This document shows, one piece after another, positions 30,203-40,789 of a DNA stretch of 64,000 nt (its first letter is position 1; the number at the start of each line of letters is the position of its first letter). The notes below the pieces were generated by a model. The model was given only the letters and a program-made list of their open reading frames with translations, was not told the DNA's origin and did not search any database. Source of the DNA: Isoetes taiwanensis. Lineage: Eukaryota > Streptophyta > Lycopodiopsida > Isoetales > Isoetaceae. Position numbers and translations under genes: made by a program. Location: positions 13,261,748-13,325,747 of the forward strand of contig JAJEKV010000031.1 in assembly GCA_021234155.1 (NCBI GenBank), read 5' to 3'.

Positions 30203-32084
30203 GATGTGTGGTGAGTTGGTATAGGCCTAGTAATGCCAAAATAAATGTGCACTTGGTCAGGAGTTCAACCCTGGCCAGTGCATGTTTAGCTTTGGGAGTT
30301 GGTTACTGGGGTTATACGATGATGATCCCCGACGTGGTAGAACTTGTGCCTATACGTGTCCTCCACTTTGTCTGCCATAAGGCAACAGGATAAGCTCCAC
30401 AATAATTGTGTGAGTATAATGGCTTCCATGTACACTGGGGCTGGTATACTGGTTATTGCCTAAAAATTTCCCCGACTTCCTGAGGCGGGATTCTATCCTG
30501 CCTACAAAGTGTGCATGTATGGCTAAAGTTTTGCCCAACGGATGTGTGGTGAGTTGGTATAGGCCTAGTAATGCCAAAATAAATGTGCACTTGGTCAGGA
30601 GTTCAACCCTGGCCAGTGCATGCTTAGCTTTGGGAGTTGGTTACTGGGGTTATACGATGATGATCCCCGACGTGGTAGAACTTGTGCTTATACGTGTCCT
30701 CCACTTACATATCCGCCATACGGCGGCGGGGATAAGCTCCACAATAATTGTGTGAGTATGAACCAGTAAAAAATGGCTTCCATGTACACTGGGCTGGTAT
30801 ACTGGTTATTGCCTAGTTGGAACTGATGCCCAACGGATGTGTGATGAGTTGGTATAGGCCTAGTAATGCCAAAATAAATGTGCACTTGGTCAGGAGTTCA
30901 ACCCTGGCCAGTGCATGTTTAGCTTTGGGAGTTGGTTATTGGGGTTATCTGATGATGATCCCCGACGTGGTAGAACTTGTGCCTATACGTGTCCTCCACT
31001 TTATGCGCCATAAAGGCGGCAGGATAAACTCCCCAATAATTGTGTGAGTATGAACCAAGTAAAAATGGCTTCCATGTACACTTTGGGGCTGGTATCTTTG
31101 GTTATTGCCTAAAATTTCCCCGACTTCCTAGGGCGGGATTTTATCCGCCTACAAAGTGTGCATGTATGGCTAAAGTTTTTTTAGCGGATGTGTGTTGAGT
31201 TGGTATAGGCCTAGTAATGCCAAAATAAATGTGCACTTGGTCAGGAGTTTAACCCTGGCCAGTGCATGCTTAGCTTTGGGAGTTGGTTCTTTGGGGTTAT
31301 ATGATGATGATCCCCGGCGTGGTAGAACTTGTGCCTATCGTGTCCTCCACTTTATGCGCCATGCGGCGGAAGGATAAGCTCCACAATAATTGTGTGAGTA
31401 TGAACCAGTAAAAAATGGCTTCCATGTACACTGGGCTGGTATACTGGTTATTGCCTAATTGGAACAGATGCCCAACGGATGTGTGATGAGTTGGTATAGG
31501 CCTAGTAATGCCAAAATAAATGTGCACTTGGTCAGGAGTTCAACCCTGGCCAGTGCATGTTTAGCTTTGGGAGTTGGTTACTGGGGTTATACGATGATGA
31601 TCCCCGACGTGGTAGAACTTATGCCTATACGTGTCCTCCACTTTGTCTGCCATAAGGCAGCAGGATAAGCTCCACAATAATTGTGTGAGTATGAACCAGT
31701 AAAAAATGGCTTCCATGTACACTAGGGCTGGTATACTGGTTATTGCCTAAAAATTTCCCCGACTTCCTGAGGCGGGATTCTATCCTGCCTACAAAGTGTG
31801 CATGTATGGCTAAAATTTTGCACAACGGATGTGTGGTGAGTTGGTATAGGCCTAGTAATGCCAAAATAAATGTGCACTTGGTCAGGAGTTCAACCCTGGC
31901 CAGTGCATGCTTAGCTTTGGGAGTTGGTTACTGGGGTTATACGATGATGATCCCCGACGTGGTAGAACTTGTGCCTATACGTGTCCTCCACTTTGTCTGC
32001 CATAAGGCAGCAGGATAAGCTCCACAATAATTGTGTGAGTATGAACCAGTAAAAAATGGCTTCCATGTACACTGGGGCTGGTAT
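30203..32084 (+). repeat. six-copy SINE-like tandem array with dimeric higher-order period
   Basis: Each copy starts GATGTGTGGTGAGTTGGTAT or a close variant at 30203, 30541, 30836, 31187, 31478 and 31828. The head resembles a tRNA: an A-box-like TGGTGAGTTGG and a B-box-like GAGTTCAACCC about 50 bp later. Spacings are 338, 295, 351, 291 and 350 bp. They alternate because linkers are long (with TTTCCCCGACTTCC...) or short (TTGGAACAGATGCCCAACG). The real period is therefore a dimer of about 640 bp. The copies are nearly identical, so the array is young. Confidence 0.85.
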
Positions 32085-32275
32085 TTTAGTAGAAGGGGTA
32101 TTTTAGTCTTCACCAGAATGAAAAGCAGATCTTGATTAGACTATACACAAGTCAAAATGCTGCTATCCAAATGGATGAATGAATTGGAAAAAAAATTCTA
32201 TGGAGCTATTTCTGCTTATGACAAGGCTATGCAACCTGGTGCTGAAGAAGATGAGCTTACTGAGGCCCTTTGGCA

Positions 32276-32796
32276 GTAAAAATGATTAAACCAATGGCAT
32301 GCATTTTTAGAAAGCCTTAATGCTTGTGACTAATACTCTTTGTAGTTTTTCTTGTCTTGCTATAATGCTTTGTCTTATTGGTATCAAAGAGCCCTGATTA
32401 GGAAGGTCCTTTTTCGTGCCATGGAAGTTATAGAAGGAGCTAGGGACTAACACCCTTCCACATTTAAGTGAACTTAATGACAAATTTCTCATTCTAGTAG
32501 GACCTGAGTACTTTCCTTGCGTATTATATTTTACATGAGGTGAATTTGCCATCTCTGGTTTCCTTGGCAATTCCTTTTGCTAAATAATCTATCTGCGATT
32601 ATGCTTAGGCTTCCTCGAAACTTACCTAACGATGAAATGACTATGATGAAGTCTTCAAATATACCAACTAAACCATCTTCAGACCCTAAGGAGTTTCACA
32701 AATCAAAGTGGCAACATCGAATTCCTTGTCCTTGAAAGGTCCTAATAGTGGAAGGAGACTTTGCCTAAACTAGTTTGCAATTTTGTTTTTGTTTTT

Positions 32797-32830
<34 letters not shown>

Positions 32831-33235
32831 GCGAAAGTTCTCATTTCCATTTTGCTTCAAATAGCAAAAATGGTGTATATAGAAGCCTTATACTATTCTA
32901 TCTAAGCAAGGCACATGCCCATACAAGGAATAAAACAAGAATTGAAAAGCTATCCCTTAAATCAAAATAAAACTAGTTTGATAAAATGTGCCTTTAATTT
33001 GTTTGAAGCTCATAGATTTTATATAGTATAGTAAGTGTACATAATTCATTTTTAAGCCTTTTAAGGCATATAAAAGAAAAGGTCAAATTGAGATTTCTAA
33101 TTATGTATGTATCTAAAACCATAGAAAGCTTATGCTGGCAACCCTAGTCTTGGCAGATGTTTTTCTTGTAGTTTTATTGTTTCAAGGTCTGTTCATAACG
33201 AGTTCTACAGTTTCTTTTTGCGCTTTTATTTGCAG
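32276..33235. other. intron-like sequence with a poly(T) tract
   Basis: No gene recognised between CBP3-like blocks 3 and 4. It includes an interrupted T run at about 32784-32828. Confidence 0.45.
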
Positions 33236-33317
33236 AAGATCTATTTGTAGCAACTTAGGAAAGGATGGGGGATTCTATTTGTGCTTTGCAGGGAATATGT
33301 GGTTCGAGTATAGCTAG

Positions 33318-34118
33318 AAGCGTCTAAATTTAAGTTTTGAAGCATAAAATATGTGCAAATTTGGGGTTCTGATGTGGTTGGTTGGGATCTTGGACATCAT
33401 GATTTCCGGGCAAGAGCAAATTGGCAAAGCAAAATTTGTGTCTATAATGTGGCAAGAACTGCAATTCTCTTCTTGGTTTGGAAGACAGTGCGTTCAGTTA
33501 TGGCACAAAAGAAACAGCAGCCGCTGCAACAGCTTTGGCTTCTTCTTCCTGTGCCTCTCATAGAACAGACCAGACTTCATAGCACAGATAGGCATGACAC
33601 TTTTCCTTCTTTCGCCTCATAGCACAGATAGGCATGAAGCTTTTCTCTTCTTGCAGATGGAACTAGATCAATGTGCACGGCTCCTTATGATCTTTAACAG
33701 ATCCAGATTGTTGGATTCGAATTAAACCTTAAACTTGAAGAAGATCCCCGGTATTTTTGGGTTGCCCCTAGGGGGGCAAACCCTCGTTGATGTGGGTATG
33801 TGGGCATATCCAGGTATATGTCGGCATATGCCTGGCATATATTGGTGACTGCTAAAAACTGGCTGGTGCCCCTGGTGCCTGTAAGTGCTCGGTCGCCAGC
33901 ATTGTCGGGTGGATGATGTGCAAACCGGCTAACCGGCTTTCGTGTTGTTCCGCTTTCACGTCCGGGATTCGATTAATCAAGTGGATTGTGAAGATTAATC
34001 AGGTTTGGAGCTGGATTTGAGAGAGATTGAAGGAAAAATGATGGAAAGGGAGCGCAGATGGAGCAGAAAGGGGCCGGGAAGAGGGCACACCAGAATCGGA
34101 ATTTTAAGAGCTTTGTAG
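33318..34118. other. sequence between the CBP3-like and TAF5 fragments
   Basis: No gene I can support. A short palindrome TTGCCCCTAGGGGGGCAA lies at about 33763-33780. N-terminal TAF5 exons would be expected here if the gene were complete, but none was recognised. Confidence 0.4.
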
Positions 34119-35327
34119 AATGAGCTGCTTCGCATTCTTTACCCTGTTTTTGTCCATTCCTCCATGGATCTTGTTTCAAAGGGATTTGCTCAAGAAGGTA
34201 TGGTACCCTGTGGTTACCCTTTAAAAAACGATATTATGATATAATGCATGCACTCTTATAAGCAGCTCGAACATTTTTTCAAAGTTCCGATGAGGACCAC
34301 GAGGCGATGCATTTGCATGACCTTCAAAAACTTGAAGGTTTTATATCCCCCGAACTTATAAAGGTAATGACATGCCGATTAAATGTGCAGGAGAATGACA
34401 TTGCAAAGACATTGCGTGAAAATAAGGTTAACATCAAATTATGCCACGTAAATTTCCTCCTATATTTCTTCCATAGGTGTTATGTGTTGAACAATAAGGC
34501 ATTCAGGAAGAAAAGGAAAGAAACTTGTGTGCTTGATATTTACTGAGTGAAATCCTGAAGCATCTCACTTTGCAGCAGATAGATGAATATCTCTGACTGT
34601 TGATTTTGAGTTTCTTTCAGTATTCTTTCGAGCTTCTATTGCAATACCTTCATATTACAGATTCCATGCTGATGCTTGGAATTGTGAATGCTTACATAAA
34701 TCTCAAAGGTTGGTCTAACAAAGTTCCAAATGTGTCTGTGCCTTTATATGATTATGATCAGTTTTTCCTGGTCAGCCCTCGGAGTTGCCCGAGGAAGAAG
34801 ACTCACCTACATTACCTGGAAAAATGCAAGAGGCATTGGATTCTATTAACCAGAAAGAGATTTACTGGGTGGTAAGCAGAAGGTGTTAACTTTTATTGAT
34901 ATTATTCAAAAGCTTAGTAACTATCTTGTTATTTACCATGATTTGCCGGTGCTTGGATTTAGTAGAAGATAGGTTCAAGAAAGAACAGACTGCAGATGCG
35001 GACAAAGCCGCATTGGAAGCCAAAGAAATAGAAGGTGAAGATGGGAAGGTGAGCATCATATATTGGGCCCATCTATAAATATATGCGGCTCCACTAATAC
35101 GGACTGATGCAGAAGCGAGCTTCAGATGGAAAGCAGGACCTGATGAACAAGAAACTAAAGAAAGATAAAGCGACTTCTAAGGATTTGAAGCAAAATGATA
35201 ATTTAAATGTATTTGAGAACTACTTTCTTGCAGTGTGTGCAATGGCATGTCAATTTCAACTATATTGCGACTGGATCCAGTGACAAGACCGTAAGATTAT
35301 GGGTTGTGCAAACAGGGGAATGCATGT
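34119..35327 (+). pseudogene. TAF5: TAF5 (TFIID subunit 5) fragment with internal deletion
   Basis: Exon-like blocks: 34119-34197 (NELLRILYPVFVHSSMDLVS), 34266-34363 (FFQSSDEDHEAMHLHDLQKL), 34391-34447 (KTLRENKVNIKLC), 34621-34708 (YSFELLLQYLHITDSMLMLG), 34762-34871 (VFPGQPSELPEEE...INQKEIYWV), 34963-35048 (EDRFKKEQTADADKA), 35113-35208 (Lys-rich, KKLKKDKATSK) and 35234-35327 (CVQWHVNFNYIATGSSDKTV). These follow the TAF5 NTD2 domain, the basic linker and one WD40 blade. TAF5 is a scaffold of TFIID. About 250 residues between linker and this blade are absent, and the N-terminus and all later blades are missing. The blade ends RLWVV where RLWDV is usual. The fragment cannot encode a working TAF5. 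Gaps of 27 nt and 25 nt separate blocks 2/3 and 7/8. Confidence 0.82.
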
Positions 35328-35720
35328 GTTATACCAGCTATATTCTTGCTCCAATTGTAAGCAAGAACTGGACACAACTTTACAATTATAATGCTCTATC
35401 AACAGAGCCATACAGCCGAATTCTGTAAAACAGGCAGCTGATTAACATTGACAAATTGCCATTGTTGTTAAAGCTTCATGTGCAATTAGTTGCTAAAAAA
35501 AAAATCTCAAGGAAAAAAAAAAGTTGCCCATTCAAAAAATGGAAATCATTATGTACAAGAGATGAAATACCTCTTATTGAGTAAGCTTTGAAGTAGATTA
35601 GCCGAACTAGTCGGATTCGGATCAAACTGTATATCAAAATGCATGCAGATGAAGAAGTTGGGCGTTGACGGGAAAGAAAAGAAATTAAGGAGAAAGGGGA
35701 ATCTTTTACCAATCTATCTC

Positions 35721-35750
<30 letters not shown>
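35328..35750. other. junction between TAF5 fragment and tandem segment, ending in poly(T)
   Basis: No gene. A run of about 26 T at 35725-35750 directly abuts the start of the 3.74-kb tandem segment. The other copies have a T7 run at the same place. Confidence 0.6.
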
Positions 35751-35752
<2 letters not shown>

Positions 35753-36174
35753 TTCCATAAATTTCGCTATTGCAAACATTGATACAGGAATTGATAGTAG
35801 TGCACTTATTGCAAACCATGGTATGGATGTAGCAACCATCAAAGACAAAAGTTTCCTTTGGTATTTGATAAATATTACCACTGTAGTTTATTAGTGTACC
35901 AGGCTTCATATTTAAATGGCCTACACCACTATTGCTAAGTAATATTTGCTTTACACCACTATTTTCAATAGCCAAGATTAAGTGGGTTGCATGGCACTAA
36001 TATGTAGCACAATAACAGGGGGTTACTTTTAGATTTTTATACGCTTTTTCACATGGTTTTTCTATGATTTCGTTGTTGTATTCGTTGAGGTGTACTAAAT
36101 AGTATTTCTAGAGTGCACCCTTTATGGGCCGTTGATTTTCGTTGGTTGGAACAATCCGAGGGTTGTTGTCTTTC

Positions 36175-36325
36175 TCTGCATGTGTTTGTGCATGAACACT
36201 GCGCATGTGTATGCATGTGCATGTGTGTGCATGTGCATGTTCATGTGCATGTGTATTGTGCATGTGCAAGTGTAAGTGCATGTGCATGTGTGCATGTGTG
36301 TGCATGTGTGCATATGCATGTGTAC
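36175..36325. repeat. TGCATG-rich microsatellite
   Basis: Imperfect run of TGCATG/TGTG units. The Cys/Met/His-rich reading frames on both strands here are products of the repeat. Confidence 0.9.
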
Positions 36326-37242
36326 TTGCCCTCTTGGATTCTTATTGCCGGAGTGGATTTTACTACCACGAGATGGATTTTTTGCTCACACTTACAAAGG
36401 TATTTGTTTTTTAATGTTCCTTCAGTTAGCATAATGTTTTTTTTTACAAGGTATTGGTTTCCTGATTCTACAATGTAGTGCTGCAAAACCCCCTTTTGTT
36501 TCCTTCCTAAGATTTGCTGCAGATTCAAGTTTAGGCCCTCTGTTTGCTTCCAACTCTTGGATATTCCTGGCTGCCGGATTGTTCATAGCGTGCCAGCCTT
36601 TAGCTTCAATCAACAAACGGATTCTTATGCACACAACATGCGGATTATTCCACGCCCTTTTCCATGTTACGCAGATCAATCAAACAGTGGCCACAAGAAT
36701 GCATTTATATTGTAGGTTTGGAACTTTAATCGAACCATTAGGTGAATCATGCATTACCTTTAAGCTAAAGATGGAGCATCCAAAATCATATGGATTCATA
36801 AACAATGGTGTCATTGTGAAAGAAAAATAGTTGTAGCGGAAGTAACAATATGTAGCATAATAACAGGGGGTTTTCTTTGTGTTGCAAACTTTATGACTTT
36901 TAGAATAATGGGATCAATCTGCTCTATCTATTCTATGGTAACTTTTACTTATGTTCTATTTGTTTTATTGTGATCAAATGCAAAAGCTAAATGTGATGAA
37001 AGCCTCAAATAAATTCTAGTTTTTTCTGGTTTGAATTCTAAATTTTTTGTCACACCGGGGGCGTCCCTAAGGCCCCGAAGGGGCCAAAAAATTTTTTTTG
37101 CAACACAAACCATTAACATCTAACATATAAAAATTAAATCCCCCAACACATAACAACCATTGACATTAACAACCAACACATAACTACCATTGACATTAAT
37201 TAACACAACCATTGGGTCCAACACATTTAAATTAAAATCCCC

Positions 37243-37545
37243 CTTAAACCCCCTTTGGTTTGGGTGCATATTCACACGGGGGGTGACGTAGGGCAGCGAG
37301 AGCCCTCATAATTGTATTTTGCACGTACGAAATCAACACCATATAGTATTCCGCTTGAAATCTTATAGTATTTTGCAAATCTTGTTATACAGTATAGCAA
37401 ATTTTGTACTTGCATACCCCACAAACGAGGAACTTTACGTACGGTATAGATTAAGGAATAAGGGGTGAATATGCCTATCCAACAGCTCTCGTTGCCCGGA
37501 GTCACCCCCCGTGTGAATATGCACCCAAACCAAAGGGGGTTTAAG
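37243..37545. mobile_element. 303-bp MITE with about 64-bp terminal inverted repeats
   Basis: Left arm 37243-37306 begins CTTAAACCCCCTTTGGTTTG. Right arm 37482-37545 is its reverse complement with a few mismatches and ends GGGGGTTTAAG. The flanks carry TTAA. No coding content; a non-autonomous hairpin element. Confidence 0.75.
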
Positions 37546-37562
37546 TGGGTTGCATGGCACTA

Positions 37563-38838
37563 TATGGTAAAGATATGACTTGGTAGGTGAAATTCATGTC
37601 TGGATGTAAAAATTGTGGGATATCATTTGCCTAAACTATTTTTCTATCAAGACATACCTCTAATAAATGTTCTTATCTGAAAACCTTGCAAAGGTCGAAA
37701 GCAACTAATGGCTTGGTTGATACTCTTGAATCTCATAGCCAAAATTCCAGGTTGTAAATTCCCTTGTAGGACTTGGATAAGTCTGAATCATTTATATGTT
37801 TGATTATTGATAAATCTGAACGTATGGGTGTCCCCTTTTGTTGGAGGAAAAACAGGGCAAAAGTAAAGTGCCATTTTCTGAATCGATACCCTAAGGTTTA
37901 TTTTCGTGGTATTTTTTCTCACCTAACTCAAAGCCTTGGCGATTAGAATCGTCGGGACGTTTGGCAGCAAATTAAAGCCGGCCTTACGATATAATGGTAC
38001 ATCGGCGTGGCATGCACGAAGGTCAATTCTGGTACAAATGCAAAGAAAGAAAGCTCGACACGTTGATTATGCGAGAGAAAATCATTTGGAAAGATCCGCT
38101 TTAACCCGCTTATAAGGTAAGGGAATTTGTACATGCTAGACTTACTCTAAATCATTCTAGTCAAAGGCTACAGATATGCAATAGATACTGCCTCTATTCT
38201 CTGCATTCTATGATACCTGACATAAAATAAAGCTGCAGAATCACGCTTGTGAAATCTCTAGGGTATTTTGATATCCTGGCTGATCACAGCTGAATATATC
38301 ATAATATATCTTTCATCCTTATAAGAAACGAAACCCTAAGAATTTGTCACTTGTATTCATTCTTTGGCTCTTGATATCAAGCCCGTTACATAAGTTCTTT
38401 GCTTATTCATCTCTATCCGAGTTGCTACAATACTCCCATGCCATGAATGATCATAGTGGTGCAGCTGTGAATATGAAAATGACTTTTGCTCCTCAATAGA
38501 ATATTATGGCAGCAAAGGGCAGTAATGGTGCTAAAATTTGCATCTGGGCGGTTATTTCCATATGCATTTTATCTTGAATTCTTCTCATAATGGGAAAAAC
38601 AAAAAGTGGCTGCTAGTCATGGTGTGTTCAGACATCAAGCCCATGTGCTAGGCATTCATGGCAGCTTTTAACTCCCTAATCTTCTTCAAATCGCACTTCC
38701 ATGTTGATGGCATAGAGCAGATCAAGAACATTATACTCAGACCAAGCGAATTCCAGGTATATCTCTGTTTAAATTGGAAAGAACCAGACATAAATAAGGC
38801 TCTAAATTGTGCTGATCTGACTTTACAAAATATGACAT
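37563..38838 (+). other. tandem segment copy 1, middle part, one exon-like block
   Basis: Matches 60189-61471. It contains an exon-like block at 38652-38756 bounded by TAG and GT, reading SLIFFKSHFHVDGIEQIKNI and then ILRPSEFQ. I do not recognise the family. A matching block at 61285-61389 differs by a single base. Other frames in the stretch lack support. Confidence 0.45.
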
Positions 38839-39760
38839 CACACTCACCCCGGTTTTTGGTCCACTGTTGAAAACATCAGTTTTGGTAGGTCTACATGTCC
38901 TGTTTTCAAAGAATCCTACATGTGGATTTGTGGAGGTATGGTTTTGTTCGATAATGGTGTTCTTTTTTCAGTGGACTAAAACATCCACTGTTGTTTTGTA
39001 GTTTCTTCTATTGTGACATGTCATTTTATAATACAATCCACTGTAGGAAAGAATACTTGAATTTTTACATGTCTAATAATTCTATTGTCACATGTCTTTA
39101 TAGATGTAGGAAAGAATATTTGATTCTCTACATGTCCTATACTTCCATTCACATGTCTTTATAGTAGTAGGACAGAGTACTTTATTTGCTAAGGCATTGT
39201 AGGAAAGAATACATAAATTACGACATGTGTAATACTTCTATTGTCACATGTCTTTATAGAAGTAGAAAATAATACTTGATTCTCTACATGTCGTATGCTT
39301 CCATGTCACATGTCTTTATAGTAGTAGAATGAGTACTTTATTTGCCAAGGCATTGTAGGAAAGAATACATGAATTACTACATGTGTAATACTTCTATTGT
39401 CACATGTCTTTATAGAAGTAGGAAAGAATACTTGATTCTCTACATGTCCTATCCTTCCATATCACGGGTCTTTATAGTGGTAGGGCCAGTACTTGATTTG
39501 CTACATGTGATGCGTGCACGATCACATGTCCTTATACTAGTATTCCATGCAAGACAAGTTACTTCAACTACTTCAATTACTTAACGCCTATTTTTGCATA
39601 ACAAAACCATCAAAAATTTGATTTGTATTCCTTGGACGGGGTGCGGGACGGCTGCAACAAATCCTAAGCATTAATGTCATAGGACCACGCCAAAATCCTA
39701 ACAATATCCTAACGTCATCAAGTACATGTCCATGTCATTCATACCTTGCCTTGGTCATTC
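38839..39760. repeat. left terminal region with subterminal direct repeats
   Basis: AT-rich terminal zone. The motif CACATGTCTTTATAG recurs near 39086, 39150, 39245, 39307 and 39400, with a variant near 39463. Spacings alternate near 63 and 94 bp, a dimeric period of about 157 bp. The right arm has the same pattern with one dimer fewer. Confidence 0.85.
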
Positions 39761-39764
39761 ATGC

Positions 39765-40785
39765 GTTGGAGCCTCGTGGCATGTTGAAGCCTTGGTGGCA
39801 TGTTGGGCGTGGGTGGCATGTTGGAGCCTACGTGTCATGTTAGAGCTCACGTGGCATGTTGGAGCCGGTGGCATGTTGCGACCCTCGTGGCATGTTGGGC
39901 TGATGGAGGCATATTTGAGCCACGTTGGCATGCTTGAGCCTGGGTGGCACGTTGGAGCCAACTTGGCATGTTGGAGCCTATGTGGCATGTTGGAGCTCAC
40001 GTGGCATGTTGGAGCCCGGTGTCATGTTGGAGCCTAGGTGGCATGCTGGGTGGCATGTTGAGCCCCGTGGCATGTTGGGCGTGGGTGGCACGTTGGAGCC
40101 TAGGTGGCATGCTAGAGCTCACGAGGCATGTTGGAGCCTAGTTGGCATGTTGGAGCCTACGTGGCATGTTGAAGCCTTGGTGGCATGTTGGAGCCTAGGT
40201 GGCATATTTGAGCCACCTTGGCGTGCTTGAGCCTAGGTGGCACGTTGGAGCCAACTTAGTATGTTGGAGCTCACGTGGCATGTTGGAGCCCGGTGGCATG
40301 TTGGAGCCTAGGTGGCATGTTGGAGCCTAGGTGGCATGCTGGGTGGCATGTTGGAGCCCACGTGGCATGTTGGGCGTGGGTGGCATGTTGGAGCCTAGGT
40401 GGCATGTTGGAGCCCACGTGGCATGTTGGAGCCTAGGTGGCATGTTTGAGCCACCTTGGCGCTTGAGCCTAGGTGGCATGTTGGAGCCACCTTGGCATGT
40501 TGGAACCTAGGTGGCATGTTGGAGCCTGGGTGGCGCGTTGGAGCCTAGGTGGCATGCTAGAGCTCATGAGGCATGTTGGAGCCTAGTTGGCATGTTGGAG
40601 CCTCGTGGCATGTTGAAGCCCGGTGGCATGTTGGAGCCTAGGTGGCATGTTTGAGCCACCTTGGCATGCTTGAGCCTAGGTGGGCGTTGGAGCCAACTTG
40701 GCATGTTGGAGCTCGCGTGGCATGTTGGAGCTCACGTGGCATGTTGGAGCCCGGTGGCATGTTATAGCCTAGGTGGCGGACCCGG
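39765..40785. repeat. 19-bp repeat array, left arm block 1
   Basis: Head-to-tail 19-bp units such as CATGTTGGAGCCTAGGTGG with variants ending CCCACGTGG, CCAACTTGG or CCACCTTGG. Mirrored by 55980-57005. Long reading frames across it arise because the unit rarely makes stop codons; they are not genes. Confidence 0.93.
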
Positions 40786-40789
40786 GAGG

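Larger units (their letters stand above)
29670..33317 (+). pseudogene. ubiquinol-cytochrome c chaperone (CBP3/UQCC1-like) gene, decayed
   Basis: Four exon-like blocks in order. (1) 29670-30009 contains KGSPLWVEDPEPRGWQGFAL, KMLGFYSRLSKFIRQAKW and VVDPQLY, and ends at GT. (2) About 30067-30210 has FRTTYGMLVVHMWLCLVRL and, in another frame, YLYDIFNHDLEQM. (3) 32140-32275 has LLSKWMNELEKKFYG and a Glu-rich end before GTAAAA. (4) 33236-33317 has a weaker C-terminal resemblance. The family (CBP3/UQCC1) helps cytochrome b synthesis and complex III assembly in mitochondria. An Arg/Ser-rich stretch (LQLWRRCSSLSE) near the start looks like part of a transit peptide. Breaks are TGA at 29691-29693, TAA near 30163, and frame slips in block 2. 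The intron between blocks 2 and 3 is filled by SINE-like repeats. It is a probable pseudogene or captured fragment. Confidence 0.72.
35978..37562. mobile_element. about 1.56-kb composite insertion flanked by a 22-bp direct repeat
   Basis: A 22-bp sequence (first 20 bases TTAAGTGGGTTGCATGGCAC) occurs at 35978-35999 and 37541-37562 but only once in copies 2 and 3 (about 60168 and 63908), so the repeat is a target-type duplication. The insert holds a TG/CATG-rich microsatellite (36175-36325), a 25-bp internal direct repeat (near 36000 and 36848, core AACAGGGGGTT), and a 303-bp hairpin MITE at its right end. No coding gene was recognised. A duplication this long fits target-primed insertion or template slippage better than most DNA transposons. 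Confidence 0.7.

Noticed and set aside
30203-32018. A ~66-residue frame repeated in the SINE-like copies
   Set aside because: Its conservation follows from near-identity of young repeats. One copy breaks it at a probable read error, and the DNA has a tRNA-like head rather than a gene start.
32761-32970. Phe-rich frame
   Set aside because: Produced by a poly(T) tract.
36113-36478. Cys/Met/His/Val-rich frames on both strands
   Set aside because: Translation of a TGCATG microsatellite.
38839-38860. CACTA-type transposon end
   Set aside because: The end reads CACACTCACC, not CACTA, and no 3-bp target duplication is present.
39765-40785. CRISPR-like array
   Set aside because: Units are contiguous 19-mers without unique spacers, and the DNA is plant nuclear.
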